From NCBI GenBank assembly GCA_029267445.1, contig JAJUIU010000025.1:1-44224 (forward strand): DNA of 44,224 nucleotides, in the 5' to 3' direction. Of this stretch, positions 9,565-19,111 are shown in pieces. Both the position numbers and the translations under genes were made by a program. This DNA is from Rhodospirillaceae bacterium. GTDB taxonomy: Bacteria; Pseudomonadota; Alphaproteobacteria; Azospirillales; Azospirillaceae. The notes under the pieces are model-generated. The model was not told the origin of the DNA. It searched no databases and was given only the letters and a program-made list of their open reading frames with translations. Position 1 is the stretch's first letter; each line of letters begins with the position of its first letter.

Positions 9565-12500
9565 TCATTCGCCACCGGGCACCGGGCGCGGCTGCGGTTG
9601 GCCGTGGGGTGCCGGCTTCGGCGCGTCGGGATCGCGCCCCAGCCAGTGCGATACCCGCTTGATGAACCGCCAGAGCCGGCCGAACAGGCCGCCGATGTCG
9701 CGGATCGCCAGCAGGAGCGCCGGCACCATGACCAGCACCAGCGCCGTCGCGGTGGCAAGGCCGAACACCAGGCTGATCGCCATCGGGATCAGGAACGCGG
9801 CCTGGAGGTTCGTCTCGAACAGCAGCGGCAGCAGGCCGCCGATGGTCGTGAGCGAGGTCAGCAGCACCGGGCGCAGCCGCTCCCGGCTGGCGCCCACCAC
9901 CGCCGTCTCCAGGTCCTCGCCCTCCTCGTCCATGCGGTGGCGCACAGTGTCGACGAGAAGGATGGCGTCGTTCACCAGGATGCCGGCCAGTCCCATGATG
10001 GCGATGTAGGACAGCATCGTCATGGAGTAGCCCATCACCCAGTGCCCGAAGATGGCCCCGGCGACGCCGAACGGGATGATCGCCATCACTGCGATGGGCC
10101 GTCCGTAGCTGCCCATGATCCAGGCGAGGATCAGGTAGATGGCGGCCAGCGCCGTAAGGATGCCGCTGAAGAAGTCGGCGAAGAACTCCTCCTGTTGCCG
10201 CTGTCCGTCGTCGAGAACCTTCTCGACGCCGTACTTCTCGAGGATGCGGGGCAGTTCGGTCTTCTCGATCTCGCGCCGGATCTCGTTGGCGTTGGCCACC
10301 CGCAGGTCGACCTGCGCGAACACCGAGACGATCCGCCGTCCATCGTCGCGGAAGATGCGGGCCAGGCCCGGCCGCTCGTGCAGTTCCACCACCTCGGCCA
10401 ACGGAACCTGCTGACCCGTGGGCGAGCGGAGATGGAGGTCACGCAGCGCCTCCTCCGACTGGTCGGCGGCCGGAAGGCGGACGCGGACGGTGATCTCCTC
10501 GTCGCCGCGGGCGAACCGCTTGGCGATGGCGCCGTCCAGGGCCGCGCGAAGCTGCCGGCCGACGCTTTCCGTGGTGAAGCCCAGGGCCTCGCCGCGCGGC
10601 GTCACCGTCATCACCAGCTCCGGCTTGCCCAGCGGCAGGTTGTCCTGGATGCCGCTGACGCCGTCGTAGGTCGCCATGACGGCCTGCAGTTCCATGGAGG
10701 CCTGCTTCAGCCGGTACGGATCGTCATGCGTCAGGCGCCAGCCGAGGCCTGGGCCGGTGAACCCGACCTCTTCCTGCGAGAAGATGATCTGATCGATGCC
10801 GGGCAGCAGCACCGTCTCCTTCTCCCACATCTTCACGATGTCGGGCAGGCGGTGCTCTCGCTTGTCGGCCGGGATGAGCTCCACTTGCATCGCGCCGATG
10901 AAGTCACCGACCTGGTCGACGATGCGGCCGCCATAGGTGGAGCCAAGCTGGCCGAAGGTGATCTTGACCAGCCCGCCCCGCTCGTATCCCAACTCCTCCT
11001 CGACCCGGTAGATCGCCTCCTCGGCAAGGTCGAGCTGCTCCGCCACCGTCTCCCGCGGGGTGCCTGGGGAGAACAGCACGTTCAGCTGCAGCCACTGGCC
11101 CTCGGGATTGGGCATGAAGGTGAAGGGCACGCGACCGCCGCTCTGCAGGCCCATGGCCAGCAGCATGATCGCCATGGCGGACGCGAGCGTGGCGTAGCGC
11201 CAGCGGGTCGAGAAGGCCACGAAACGCGCGAACCGGCCGTCACGGAAGCCCTGGAAGGTGCGCTCGAACCACAGGCGGAAGCGGGACGACTTGCCACTGT
11301 CCTTGGCCAGGGCGCTCTTCAGGTGCGATGGCAGGATGAGGAAGCACTCGACCAGGCTGGCGATCAGCACGGCGATCGCCACCATCGGGATCGGCTCGAT
11401 GAAGCCGCCCGTCTGGCCGCTCATCAGCAGCATGGGAGAGAAGGCGGCGACCGTCGTCAGGGTCGCGGCGGTCACCGGCCAGAACATCTGCCGGCCACCG
11501 AGTTCGGCCGCCCGTTCCGGGCTGTAGCCCTTCTCGTGCAGGCTCTGCGCCCGTTCCGCCACGACGATCGCGTCGTCGACGATGATGCCCAGCACCATGA
11601 TCAGGGCGAACAGGCTGATCATGTTGATGGTCTGCCCGAACCACAGCATCAGGGCGAAGGTCGCCGCCAGGGCGATCGGGATCCCCACGGCGACCCACAG
11701 CGTGATGCGCGGGCGCAGGAACAGCCACAGCGTGGCGACGACGAGGACAAGACCGCCAAGGCCATTGCTGATCAGCAGCCAGATGCGGTCGCCGAGATAG
11801 TCGGAGATGCGCTGATAGACCTCGATCTTGATGGAGGGGGGCAACTCGGCCCGCACCTGCTCAAGATACGCGTCCACCGCCTCGGTCATCGCCAGGATGT
11901 CGCCGCCGGTGTTGGTCCGCAGCGCGTTCAGGACGATGGCGGGGTTGCCCGTGCGTCGGCCGCTGACGGACCCTTCCTCATAGGTTTCGCGCACGGTGGC
12001 GATGTCGCCGAGCGTCAAGCGCTTGCCGGTCTCGTCGATCTTCAGGGTCAGCCCTGCCACTCCTTGGGCGTCCTCCTGCTGGCCAAGGCTGCGGACCTGC
12101 TTCTCGATCCCGCCGGTCAGGCTGCCGGACGGCACATCCTGGGAAGCCTGGGCGAGCCGCTGGGAGATGTCCGTCAGGGTCATGTCCAGCCGACGCAGCT
12201 CGTCCGCCGGCACCTCGACCCAGATCTCAGTATCGCGCAGGCCGCGCATCGACACCTGGCTCACGCCGCGCGCCAGCAAGCCGTCACGCATCTGCTTAGC
12301 GAAACTGCGCAGGGCCGCCTCCGGCACGTCACCGGACAGCACGATCGACATGATCAGGTCGGTGTTCTCGGCGAGCCGGATGAGCGGCTCCTCCGCCCCC
12401 TGCGGCAGGGTGGTGATCGAGGCGACGGCGCTTTCGACTTCGGAGAGCGCCTTGGACATGTCCGTGTCGCGCTCGAAGTTGATGAAGATCTCGGCGATGC

Positions 12501-12765
12501 CTTCCCGGGCCCGGGCGCCAACGCTGTCCACCCCGTTCAGGAAGCGCACTTCGGGTTCGATCGCCTCGATGATGCTGCGATCGACGTCGTCGGCGCTGGC
12601 ACCCGGCCAGGTGATGACGATGCTGATGTTCCGGAACTCGACGTCCGGATCCATCTGGGTGTTGAGGCGGAGTCCCGCCATGATGCCGCCGATTAGCATC
12701 AGCAGCATCAGGATGTTGGCGGCGACCCGGTGCTTGACGAAGGTGCGGATGAGACTGCCACCCAT
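9565..12765 (-). CDS. RND efflux transporter, inner-membrane permease
   Basis: Proton-driven tripartite efflux permease, 1066 aa, the usual length for the AcrB/HAE1-like RND family. The first helix (VAANILMLLMLIGGIMAG) is followed by the large periplasmic loop starting MDPDVEF. TM4 carries the essential paired Asp in GIIVDDAIVVAERA. The TM10 region reads GILVNDAILLVDTV, so the Lys found in AcrB (Lys940) is Asn here, suggesting a divergent coupling network or a non-drug substrate. A second periplasmic loop covers about 550-860. The C-terminus is Pro-rich. It follows its adaptor gene with 3 bases between them. No outer-membrane channel gene is nearby. The substrate is unknown. Confidence 0.94.
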   Translation of the reverse strand: MGGSLIRTFVKHRVAANILMLLMLIGGIMAGLRLNTQMDPDVEFRNISIVITWPGASADDVDRSIIEAIEPEVRFLNGVDSVGARAREGIAEIFINFERDTDMSKALSEVESAVASITTLPQGAEEPLIRLAENTDLIMSIVLSGDVPEAALRSFAKQMRDGLLARGVSQVSMRGLRDTEIWVEVPADELRRLDMTLTDISQRLAQASQDVPSGSLTGGIEKQVRSLGQQEDAQGVAGLTLKIDETGKRLTLGDIATVRETYEEGSVSGRRTGNPAIVLNALRTNTGGDILAMTEAVDAYLEQVRAELPPSIKIEVYQRISDYLGDRIWLLISNGLGGLVLVVATLWLFLRPRITLWVAVGIPIALAATFALMLWFGQTINMISLFALIMVLGIIVDDAIVVAERAQSLHEKGYSPERAAELGGRQMFWPVTAATLTTVAAFSPMLLMSGQTGGFIEPIPMVAIAVLIASLVECFLILPSHLKSALAKDSGKSSRFRLWFERTFQGFRDGRFARFVAFSTRWRYATLASAMAIMLLAMGLQSGGRVPFTFMPNPEGQWLQLNVLFSPGTPRETVAEQLDLAEEAIYRVEEELGYERGGLVKITFGQLGSTYGGRIVDQVGDFIGAMQVELIPADKREHRLPDIVKMWEKETVLLPGIDQIIFSQEEVGFTGPGLGWRLTHDDPYRLKQASMELQAVMATYDGVSGIQDNLPLGKPELVMTVTPRGEALGFTTESVGRQLRAALDGAIAKRFARGDEEITVRVRLPAADQSEEALRDLHLRSPTGQQVPLAEVVELHERPGLARIFRDDGRRIVSVFAQVDLRVANANEIRREIEKTELPRILEKYGVEKVLDDGQRQQEEFFADFFSGILTALAAIYLILAWIMGSYGRPIAVMAIIPFGVAGAIFGHWVMGYSMTMLSYIAIMGLAGILVNDAILLVDTVRHRMDEEGEDLETAVVGASRERLRPVLLTSLTTIGGLLPLLFETNLQAAFLIPMAISLVFGLATATALVLVMVPALLLAIRDIGGLFGRLWRFIKRVSHWLGRDPDAPKPAPHGQPQPRPVPGGE

Positions 12766-12768
12766 GGC

Positions 12769-14121
12769 TCAGCCCTCCTGCTTCGGCTCGGCCGCCGGGG
12801 CCGGTTCCGTCGGGGCGCCGCGGAAGCCGACCTTCAGGCCGGGCGCGATCTCCTGGAAGCGGGTGGTGACCACGCGGTCGCCCGGTTCCAGCCCCTTGCC
12901 GACATAGATGGCGCCGTTGTCGCGGGCGACCACCTCCACAGTACGGGACTGGAGACGGTCCTCGGGCCCGACGACATAGACGGTGTCTTCGCCATGCAGG
13001 GCCGTCGGCGGCAACTGGACGACGGCGGTGTAGGACCGGTCCGGCACGACGACGTCGACGAAGGCGCCGGGGCGGAGCGGGGCTTCGATGAAGTTGCCTT
13101 CAAGCCGGACATAGAGGGTCACGCCGCCGGCCGCCGTGGTGATGCGGTCGACCACGCGCTCCACCCGCGCGGGATAGGTCAGCTCGGTGTTACCGAGGCG
13201 CCAGACGACCCGAGCCGGACGGCCGACGATCCCCTCGCCGTCCGATACCAGACGGCCATAGGCGTCGGTCGGCAGGTTGACGGCGGCCTCCAGACCCTCG
13301 GCACCGGACAGCACGGCGACACGGTCGGCCTGGGACACGCGCATGCCCTCCTCGGCGTTGACGCGGCCGACGAAGGCGTCGAAGGGGGCCCGCAGCTCGG
13401 TGCGCGCCAGGTCGGTCTGCGCCTTGGTGAGCTTGGCCTCCAGCTGGGCGATCTGGGCTTCCTGCTGACGCACCCGGGCCTCTTCAACCCGCTGGGCGTT
13501 CTCCGCCTCCTCGAACCGGGGGGCCGGGATGGTGCCTTTCTTGAACAACTCGGCCGCGCGGGCCGCGTCGCGCTGGCGCACCTGCAGGTTGGCGCGCAGC
13601 TCGTCCAGCCGGGCGCGGGCCTGGTCCAGGGAGGCTTCGGTCTCGGCGACGATCAGCTCGTAGTCGAGCGGTTCGATCACCATCAGCGGGTCGCCGGCCT
13701 TGACCACGCCGCCATCCTTGAGTGCGGGGGACACCGACTTGACAGTGCCGCCCACCAGGGGCCGCAGCTCGGCCGTCCGACCGGCGTCGACGGCGCCCAG
13801 CAGGCGGATTTCCGGACGGTGGTCCGACCGGGCGGCGGTCACCGTGTCGACGGTCCACACCCGCTCGGGCCGGGCCTCGCGCGTGACTTCCGGTTTGGTG
13901 GCGATCAGCGTCGCCATGCCGAGGATGCCGAGGAGGATGATGCCGATGGCGACCAGCCCGCGCCGCCAACGCTTGAGCTGGCGGCCGACCCAGCCGAAAC
14001 CGGGCCGGGGCATGTTGGCGCCCGGCATGCGTCGACGGTCCGGCGTCGCGACCGCCGGGTCGACCGGTGTTGCCACGGTCTGCGCCGCCTCGCGGCGGAA
14101 GCTTGTATCCAAGGTGTCCAT
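12769..14121 (-). CDS. RND efflux periplasmic adaptor subunit (HlyD/MFP family)
   Basis: Membrane fusion protein of the RND pump encoded just downstream, 450 aa. The ATG at 14121 is preferred over a GTG at 14127 because AGGAG lies 5 bases before the ATG and overlaps the GTG. One membrane anchor at about residues 55-75 (VAIGIILLGILGMATLIA) follows a cytoplasmic, Arg-rich N-terminus. Next come a lipoyl half-motif (LRPLVGGTVKSV), a long coiled-coil hairpin (about 155-230, rich in Ala, Glu, Gln and Arg), the second lipoyl half (RAPFDAFVGRV), a beta-barrel domain and a membrane-proximal domain ending in GLKVGFRG. A cytoplasmic N-terminal extension of this size is longer than in AcrA. The last 15 residues are Ala/Pro/Glu-rich. 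Confidence 0.93.
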   Translation of the reverse strand: MDTLDTSFRREAAQTVATPVDPAVATPDRRRMPGANMPRPGFGWVGRQLKRWRRGLVAIGIILLGILGMATLIATKPEVTREARPERVWTVDTVTAARSDHRPEIRLLGAVDAGRTAELRPLVGGTVKSVSPALKDGGVVKAGDPLMVIEPLDYELIVAETEASLDQARARLDELRANLQVRQRDAARAAELFKKGTIPAPRFEEAENAQRVEEARVRQQEAQIAQLEAKLTKAQTDLARTELRAPFDAFVGRVNAEEGMRVSQADRVAVLSGAEGLEAAVNLPTDAYGRLVSDGEGIVGRPARVVWRLGNTELTYPARVERVVDRITTAAGGVTLYVRLEGNFIEAPLRPGAFVDVVVPDRSYTAVVQLPPTALHGEDTVYVVGPEDRLQSRTVEVVARDNGAIYVGKGLEPGDRVVTTRFQEIAPGLKVGFRGAPTEPAPAAEPKQEG

Positions 14122-14323
14122 CCCCACTCCTGCCCCTTCAGGGTCGTCCGTGTCGGGCGTCCGCGCCGGGGGCAGCCGCGCCCCCTGTTACGCCCAGTTC
14201 CTGGCCCCGTAAAGCAGGCGCTGTGCCAAACGATCGGAAGCACGGCCGGAGCGAGCGTTTCCGCGCCTGACGGCCGGGCAGCGGTGAGTTACCCCGAAAG
14301 GGTGGATAGTGATTGCGGCTATT

Positions 14324-14366
14324 CGGTGGCGGGACCCGCCATCCCCGATGGCGGGTTCGGCCACCG
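14324..14366. repeat. Nested inverted repeat upstream of the RND operon
   Basis: Outer arms CGGTGGC (14324-14330) and GCCACCG (14360-14366) enclose inner arms ACCCGCCAT (14334-14342) and ATGGCGGGT (14348-14356). Each pair is perfect, with a 3-nt internal loop on each side and a 5-nt apical loop. It lies about 200 bases before the adaptor start. There is no T-run on either side, so an operator, cruciform or dispersed palindromic element fits better than a terminator. Confidence 0.6.
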
Positions 14367-14431
14367 TGTTCAGAGGTCCCGCCGCATCCGTCGCGCGGTG
14401 CAGAGCTGCCGCACCACTGCCCGGGGACATG

Positions 14432-14459
14432 AAAAAGGGGCGGCCCGGAGGCCGCCCCT
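14432..14459 (-). terminator. Intrinsic terminator of the TonB-dependent receptor gene
   Basis: Read on the minus strand, perfect 10-bp GC-rich arms (14450-14459 and 14436-14445) close a 4-nt loop and run straight into TTTTT (14432-14436). It lies 26 bases after the receptor stop codon. Confidence 0.93.
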
Positions 14460-14484
14460 CAAGGTCATGCGAATATGATCTTGG

Positions 14485-17400
14485 TTAGAACTCGTACCGC
14501 ACGCCCAGCCGCATCTGCCAGATGGAGCGGCGGGCGGCGATCAGCTGCTGATCCTCCACCGGGTTCTGGCGGATGTTGCTGTAGACGTACTGGCCGGTGA
14601 CCGGGTCGAACACGGCGTCCACGATCGGCACGCTGTAGGAGAAGCCCACCGCTTCCTGACGGCCCCACGAAGAGTTGATGAAGTTCAGGAAGTTGCGGAT
14701 GTCGAACTCCACCTTGCCCTTGTGGCCCTCGAGGAAGCCCGGGATCTCCTGCGACAGCTTGAGGTCCACGGTGTGCACCCAGGGGCTCTGGAAGGCGTTG
14801 CGCGGCGCCGTCTCGCCGGCCCAGCGGTCGAGGCCGGTGCCCTGCAGGACCGGAAGCAGAGCGTTGTAGCTGGCGCCGCCCGTGTAGCGCACCCGCGGGT
14901 CGGTCGGACCGGACGGGACGTAGAACAGCTGGCGATCCTGGCCGCGGGCCGTCAGGCCCGGCTGCACGCGCTGCAGGCCGGCCGGGACGGTGCCCGGATC
15001 GTCGTAGCGGAAGCTGTACGGACGACCCGAACGATGCTCGCCGAACAGGCTGACGGTCGTCTCGAAGTCGCCGAAGAACGCTTCGCTCCAGGCCGTGGCC
15101 CAGGTGAAGCGGTGCCTGATCTCGTAGTTCGAGGTGGCGAGGTCCGGATTGTTGATGTCGTCCGTGACCTGCTCTTCGAAGTTCGAGGACGCGGTGGAGC
15201 TGGTGCCCGGGTTGACGTCCTTCGCGTCGGTGTAAGCGTAACCGGCGTAGGCGTCGAAGTCACCGAAGTTGGTTTCCCAGGTCTTGTTGGCGCTGAAGGC
15301 CAGGACCAGGGAGTAGCCGCGGTCGGTGGTCCCGAGGATCAGGTCCTGGGCCGAAGCGGTACGGGTGTCGCCCTGGGCGGCGCCGCGCTGGCCATAGCGG
15401 GGACGGCCGTCGGCGGTGGTGCCGATCTGGAGCAGGCGGGCGTCACGCCACACCACCGCGCTTTCCACCGCGGAGTAGACGATCTCGGCCGTCAGCTCCA
15501 GGTCGTTGCCGGAACCGTCGATGTCGAAGCTCTGGTCGAGGGCCAGGCTGTAGCGCCAGGTGGACGGGATGTCGAAATCCGGATCCAGGGCGTTCACCGG
15601 ACCGTCACCGCGGGCCGCGGCGAGCTGCTGCTGGAGCAGCGCCGGGACCGTGCTCAGGTTCGCGTTGTCGAGAACCGCGAGCTGGGCCGGGGTGGCGGTG
15701 GCGCGGTTGATCGCCGTGGAGACGTAGATCACGCCGTCGTTGGAGTAGCTGTTGGACACCCAGACGTTCGGGGTGCCGCCGCCGAAGAGGCCGACGCCGC
15801 CGCGGATGGTCGTGCGATCGGCGACGTTCCAGTTGAAGCCGAAACGCGGCTGCAGCAGGTCGCGGCCGTCCAGCGTCTCGGTGTTGGTGAAACCGTAGCG
15901 CCGGATGAAGTTGGCGTTTTCACGCGGACGGTCGTCGCTGCTGAACCAGTCGTAGCGCAGGCCGGCCTGGATCGTCAGATCCTCGGTGACGTCCCACTCG
16001 TCCTGGAAGTAGACGCTGTCGATCGAGTAGCCGAAGCTGGCCGCCGCGTCGTTCGAATTGTTGGTGAACGCGTTGCGGTAGTCCACCGCGCTGGCGCGGC
16101 GGGCCTGGAAGTCCTCGATGCTCGCGAACTGCCACTGGGCGAGGCTGAACGCCACGAAGGCGTTGAAGATCTCGAGATCCTGGCGCTCCCACCCGAAGGT
16201 GAAGGTGTGATCGCCCCAGAGGTACTGCCCCTTCACCTTGAACTGGTCGAGATCGTTGGTCAGCGAGTTCAGGTGACGGAAGCGGTCCGGACCGATGGTC
16301 ACGCCGCCGGTACCGCCGAGCTGGCCCGGGATGCTGATGTGCGCCTCGGCGAAGGAGCGGCCGCCCAGCGGATCCTGGAAGCGCTCGTTCTCCTTGCGGG
16401 CGTACTTCAGCTCGGTCGAGAAATTGCTCGTCCAGTCGGAGAAGACCTGGATCGAGTACGCGTTCGCGAGGTTGTCCTCGGTCGTGTAGAAGTTCGACGG
16501 GGCCGCGACGCCGTTGGAGGCGCCGCCGAAGGCCGCCGACGTCTGCGTGACGTCGGAGGTCTCGGCGCGCTGGTAGGTCACCGTGGCGCGGTGGTCGTCG
16601 GTGATGTTCCAGTCGAGCTTGGCCAGCCACTTCTCGTCCAGCACCGGGTAGCCGCCCGTGAAGGCGCCCGGATCGTAGCCGTAGACGGACTGGGAGATGT
16701 TGCGGATGCGGTCGTAGTTGGCCTGGGTGACGCGCGGGGTCTGGTTGAGGCAGGTGTTGCCGGCGGGGCAGCGGACCAGGATCTCGTCGGTCTCGAACTT
16801 CTCGTAGGACAGGAAGAAGAAGAGCGTGTCCTTGATGATCGGGCCGCCCAGCGTACCGCCGTAGCTCTCCTCCTTGAACTCGTCGACGGTCACCGTCCGG
16901 CCGCGCGTCTCGTCGCCGACCAGGTCGTTGTCCGTGTAGTAGTAGAAGGCGGAGCCCGAGAACTCGTTGGTGCCGGACTTGGTGACGACGTTGATCGTGC
17001 CGCCCTGGAAGCCCGCGTACTCCACGCTGAACGGCGCCGTCAGGATCTGCAGCTGCTCGACCGCGTCGAGGGAGATCGGGGAGCGCTGGGTCGCGTAGCC
17101 GGTATCGTTCAGGCCGAAGTCGTCGTTCTGGCGGACGCCGTCGACGGTCAGGCTGTTGAAGCGGCTGTTGGTGCCGGCGATGGAGATCGGGTCGACGCCG
17201 CGGTTGTCGAGGGTGTCGATGAACACCTTCGGATCGAACCGGGCGATGTCCTTGAGGTCGTTCGTGATCGTCGGGGCGCGGCGGAGGATCTCCTCGCCGA
17301 AGGAAACGCCGGAACCGGTCTGCAGGCCAGCGGTGCGCTCGCCGGTGACGATGATCTCTTCCACCGCCTGGCCGGCCTGGCGGCCTTCGAGGACGAGGTC

Positions 17401-17769
17401 GAGGGCGAAGGTCTCACCCAGCGTGACGAAGATGCCCTCGACCGCCTGGGTCGGAATGTTGGGGCCGCTGAAGCGGACGGTGTAGGGACCGCCGACGCGC
17501 AGGCCGGCGGCGCTGAAGCGGCCTTCGGCGTTCACGGTCGCGGTGGAGCGGGTGCCCGAGGGGGTGTGGACGACTTCGACCTGCACGCCGGTGGCGGGCT
17601 CGCCCTGCTGGGTCAGGATCAGACCCGTCATGGACGAGGTGGTCTGCTGAGCGATGGCCGGGACCGCCCAGGAGGAAGCGACCGCCAGCGCCAGCGCGCC
17701 GGTGCCGAGCTTCAAAACGTTCAGGTGCCGCCGCAGAGCCGCGGCAGCCTTCGTGTTCCGATTGGACAT
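14485..17769 (-). CDS. Oar-like TonB-dependent outer-membrane receptor
   Basis: Outer-membrane beta-barrel protein of 1094 aa. The ATG at 17769 (MSNRNTK) gives a signal peptide ending near VPAIA/QQ (residue 40). A carboxypeptidase-regulatory-like beta domain covers about 42-115 (MTGLILTQQGEP, STATVNAEGRF). A TonB-box-like EEIIVTGER precedes the plug (about 130-290, with TVDGVRQNDDFG and GGTINVVTKSGTN). A long barrel follows and ends in the terminal aromatic VRYEF. This layout matches Oar-type receptors, seen with protease or phosphate-starvation functions in some proteobacteria. The substrate is inferred at best: a PHO box lies 85 bases upstream, which points to phosphate-linked regulation. 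A strong terminator follows the gene. Confidence 0.95.
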   Translation of the reverse strand: MSNRNTKAAAALRRHLNVLKLGTGALALAVASSWAVPAIAQQTTSSMTGLILTQQGEPATGVQVEVVHTPSGTRSTATVNAEGRFSAAGLRVGGPYTVRFSGPNIPTQAVEGIFVTLGETFALDLVLEGRQAGQAVEEIIVTGERTAGLQTGSGVSFGEEILRRAPTITNDLKDIARFDPKVFIDTLDNRGVDPISIAGTNSRFNSLTVDGVRQNDDFGLNDTGYATQRSPISLDAVEQLQILTAPFSVEYAGFQGGTINVVTKSGTNEFSGSAFYYYTDNDLVGDETRGRTVTVDEFKEESYGGTLGGPIIKDTLFFFLSYEKFETDEILVRCPAGNTCLNQTPRVTQANYDRIRNISQSVYGYDPGAFTGGYPVLDEKWLAKLDWNITDDHRATVTYQRAETSDVTQTSAAFGGASNGVAAPSNFYTTEDNLANAYSIQVFSDWTSNFSTELKYARKENERFQDPLGGRSFAEAHISIPGQLGGTGGVTIGPDRFRHLNSLTNDLDQFKVKGQYLWGDHTFTFGWERQDLEIFNAFVAFSLAQWQFASIEDFQARRASAVDYRNAFTNNSNDAAASFGYSIDSVYFQDEWDVTEDLTIQAGLRYDWFSSDDRPRENANFIRRYGFTNTETLDGRDLLQPRFGFNWNVADRTTIRGGVGLFGGGTPNVWVSNSYSNDGVIYVSTAINRATATPAQLAVLDNANLSTVPALLQQQLAAARGDGPVNALDPDFDIPSTWRYSLALDQSFDIDGSGNDLELTAEIVYSAVESAVVWRDARLLQIGTTADGRPRYGQRGAAQGDTRTASAQDLILGTTDRGYSLVLAFSANKTWETNFGDFDAYAGYAYTDAKDVNPGTSSTASSNFEEQVTDDINNPDLATSNYEIRHRFTWATAWSEAFFGDFETTVSLFGEHRSGRPYSFRYDDPGTVPAGLQRVQPGLTARGQDRQLFYVPSGPTDPRVRYTGGASYNALLPVLQGTGLDRWAGETAPRNAFQSPWVHTVDLKLSQEIPGFLEGHKGKVEFDIRNFLNFINSSWGRQEAVGFSYSVPIVDAVFDPVTGQYVYSNIRQNPVEDQQLIAARRSIWQMRLGVRYEF

Positions 17770-18114
17770 AGAGAGAGCCCCCAAAGAGAGAGTGCCGGTC
17801 GTGAACTCGGGTCGCTAAAAAGCAAATCGATGTTTCGTTTTCTCGCGAATTTCGTTACAGATTTATGACAAAGGGCGTAGCCGCATAGCGTTATGTCCCC
17901 ATCCGCACGGTTTCATCCGAACGTGTTGCGGAGGCGCTACACCACATATCCGGAACGGCTAATCAAGCATCGCGTCCTTCGCAGGCGCGAAGCCTGGAAA
18001 CCCGCCGAAAGCGCGCAAAAGGCCGATAGTTCGGAGGATAAATCGTTTGTCCTTGCCGCGCCGCACCCAGGCCCGAGCAAGGCGACCGCGGGGCGGCGAT
18101 TCGCGGTTCGGCCG
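17770..18114. other. Intergenic region between the TonB receptor promoter and radC
   Basis: No gene is supported in these 345 bases. The part nearest the receptor (17815-17880) is the most AT-rich of the area and holds the PHO box. The rest (17880-18114) lies downstream of radC on the minus strand. It contains a few short GC-rich dyads but no convincing terminator. Confidence 0.5.
17854..17871 (-). promoter_or_regulatory. PHO box (PhoB binding site) before the TonB receptor gene
   Basis: On the minus strand this 18-mer reads TTGTCATAAATCTGTAAC. It is two 7-mers, TTGTCAT and CTGTAAC, separated by AAAT, matching the established PhoB consensus of CTGTCAT direct repeats with 11-nt period at 12 of 14 repeat positions. 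It lies 85 bases upstream of the receptor ATG in an AT-rich promoter patch. PhoB normally activates from such sites in place of a good -35 element, and none is seen here. Confidence 0.7.
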
Positions 18115-18867
18115 TCAAAGAAGGCCGTCGCTCTTGAAGCTGACGTGGCGCCCCTTGCCGATGATGATGTGGTCATGGACCGTGACCCCCAGCGCGTTCG
18201 CGGCGGCGACGATCTGTTTGGTCATGTCGATGTCGGCGCGGCTCGGCTGCGGATCGCCGGACGGGTGGTTGTGGACGAGAATCAGGGCGCTGGCGTGCAG
18301 CTCCAGCGCCCGCTTGACGACCTCACGCGGATAGACGGGCGTGTGATCCACTGTGCCGCGTTGCTGCACCTCGTCGGCGATCAGGGTGTTCTTGCGATCG
18401 AGGAACAGGATGCGGAACTGCTCCGTCGGCTCGTGGGCCATCGCGGCGGTGCAGTAATCCATCACCTTGGTCCAGGAGCCGAGGACCGGCTTTCCCAGGA
18501 TGTCCTGCCGCGCCATGCGCAGGGCGATCGCGGCATTGACCTTCAGGGCGACGACGGCCGCCTCCTTCACCATCTTGTGGCGGGTCAGCGACTCCGCCGG
18601 GGCGTTGAGCACGCCCCAGAGCGAGCCGAACTCCGCCAGCAGTGCCTTGGCCAGCGGCTTCACGTCCTTCTGCGGGATGGCCTGGAACAGCAGCAACTCG
18701 AGCAGCTCGTAATCCTGCAGGGCGGCCGCACCGGCGTCCCGGAAACGCGCCCGCAGGCGCTCCCGGTGGCCGTGATAATGCTTCTCCTCCGCCGGGCGCG
18801 CCGTGGGATCGGCCGCCGCGACTTCCGCAGTCACGTTGAGTTTCCGTTCCCGCGTACGACCGGGCAT
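18115..18867 (-). CDS. radC: RadC family JAB-domain protein
   Basis: 250 residues. An N-terminal helix-hairpin-helix-like part ([21 protein letters not shown], about 50-90) is followed by the JAB/MPN domain (about 130-250). The metal motif is [15 protein letters not shown], with His199, His201 and Asp212, and the upstream Glu is in [10 protein letters not shown]. The family is widespread and named for DNA repair, but its biochemical role remains unsettled and a repair role has been disputed. The ATG at 18867 has GAGAGG about 8 bases upstream. In Rhodospirillales this gene commonly sits by map and sfsA, as it does here. Confidence 0.92.
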   Translation of the reverse strand: MPGRTRERKLNVTAEVAAADPTARPAEEKHYHGHRERLRARFRDAGAAALQDYELLELLLFQAIPQKDVKPLAKALLAEFGSLWGVLNAPAESLTRHKMVKEAAVVALKVNAAIALRMARQDILGKPVLGSWTKVMDYCTAAMAHEPTEQFRILFLDRKNTLIADEVQQRGTVDHTPVYPREVVKRALELHASALILVHNHPSGDPQPSRADIDMTKQIVAAANALGVTVHDHIIIGKGRHVSFKSDGLL

Positions 18868-19111
18868 GGATCACGCCTCTCACCGCCACCTACTCTAGTA
18901 GTGTAGCAGGGGCGTGACGCAACTGCCATATCGCGATCTTGCCGCGCATCGGCAATGGCGGATTCCAGAATCGCCTCGCGAAGCGGGAGCCGGCTCGCGG
19001 TGGAACGCACGGAAGGGGCGGATTTCCGCGGCCCGCACCATCCATCGCCGCAGGCACGCCGCTTGCTTCGATGGCGGGGCCGACCGCAGCCATGACCATC
19101 ACCGCAGCGCC

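Larger units (their letters stand above)
14122..14484. other. Promoter region of the RND operon with a large inverted repeat
   Basis: These 363 bases carry no supported gene. From left to right they hold the 5' leader and presumed promoter of the adaptor/RND operon, then a large nested inverted repeat at 14324-14366, then the terminator of the TonB-dependent receptor at 14432-14459. No regulator gene is adjacent. Confidence 0.6.

Noticed and set aside
9598-12696. Long open frame on the plus strand antisense to the RND permease
   Set aside because: High-GC DNA gives long antisense frames. The translation is rich in Arg, Gly, Asp and His without domains, whereas the minus-strand frame gives a full RND protein.
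14722-17868. Long open frame on the plus strand antisense to the TonB receptor
   Set aside because: Same reason: the minus-strand frame shows a signal peptide, plug and barrel end, and the plus-strand frame shows no domain.
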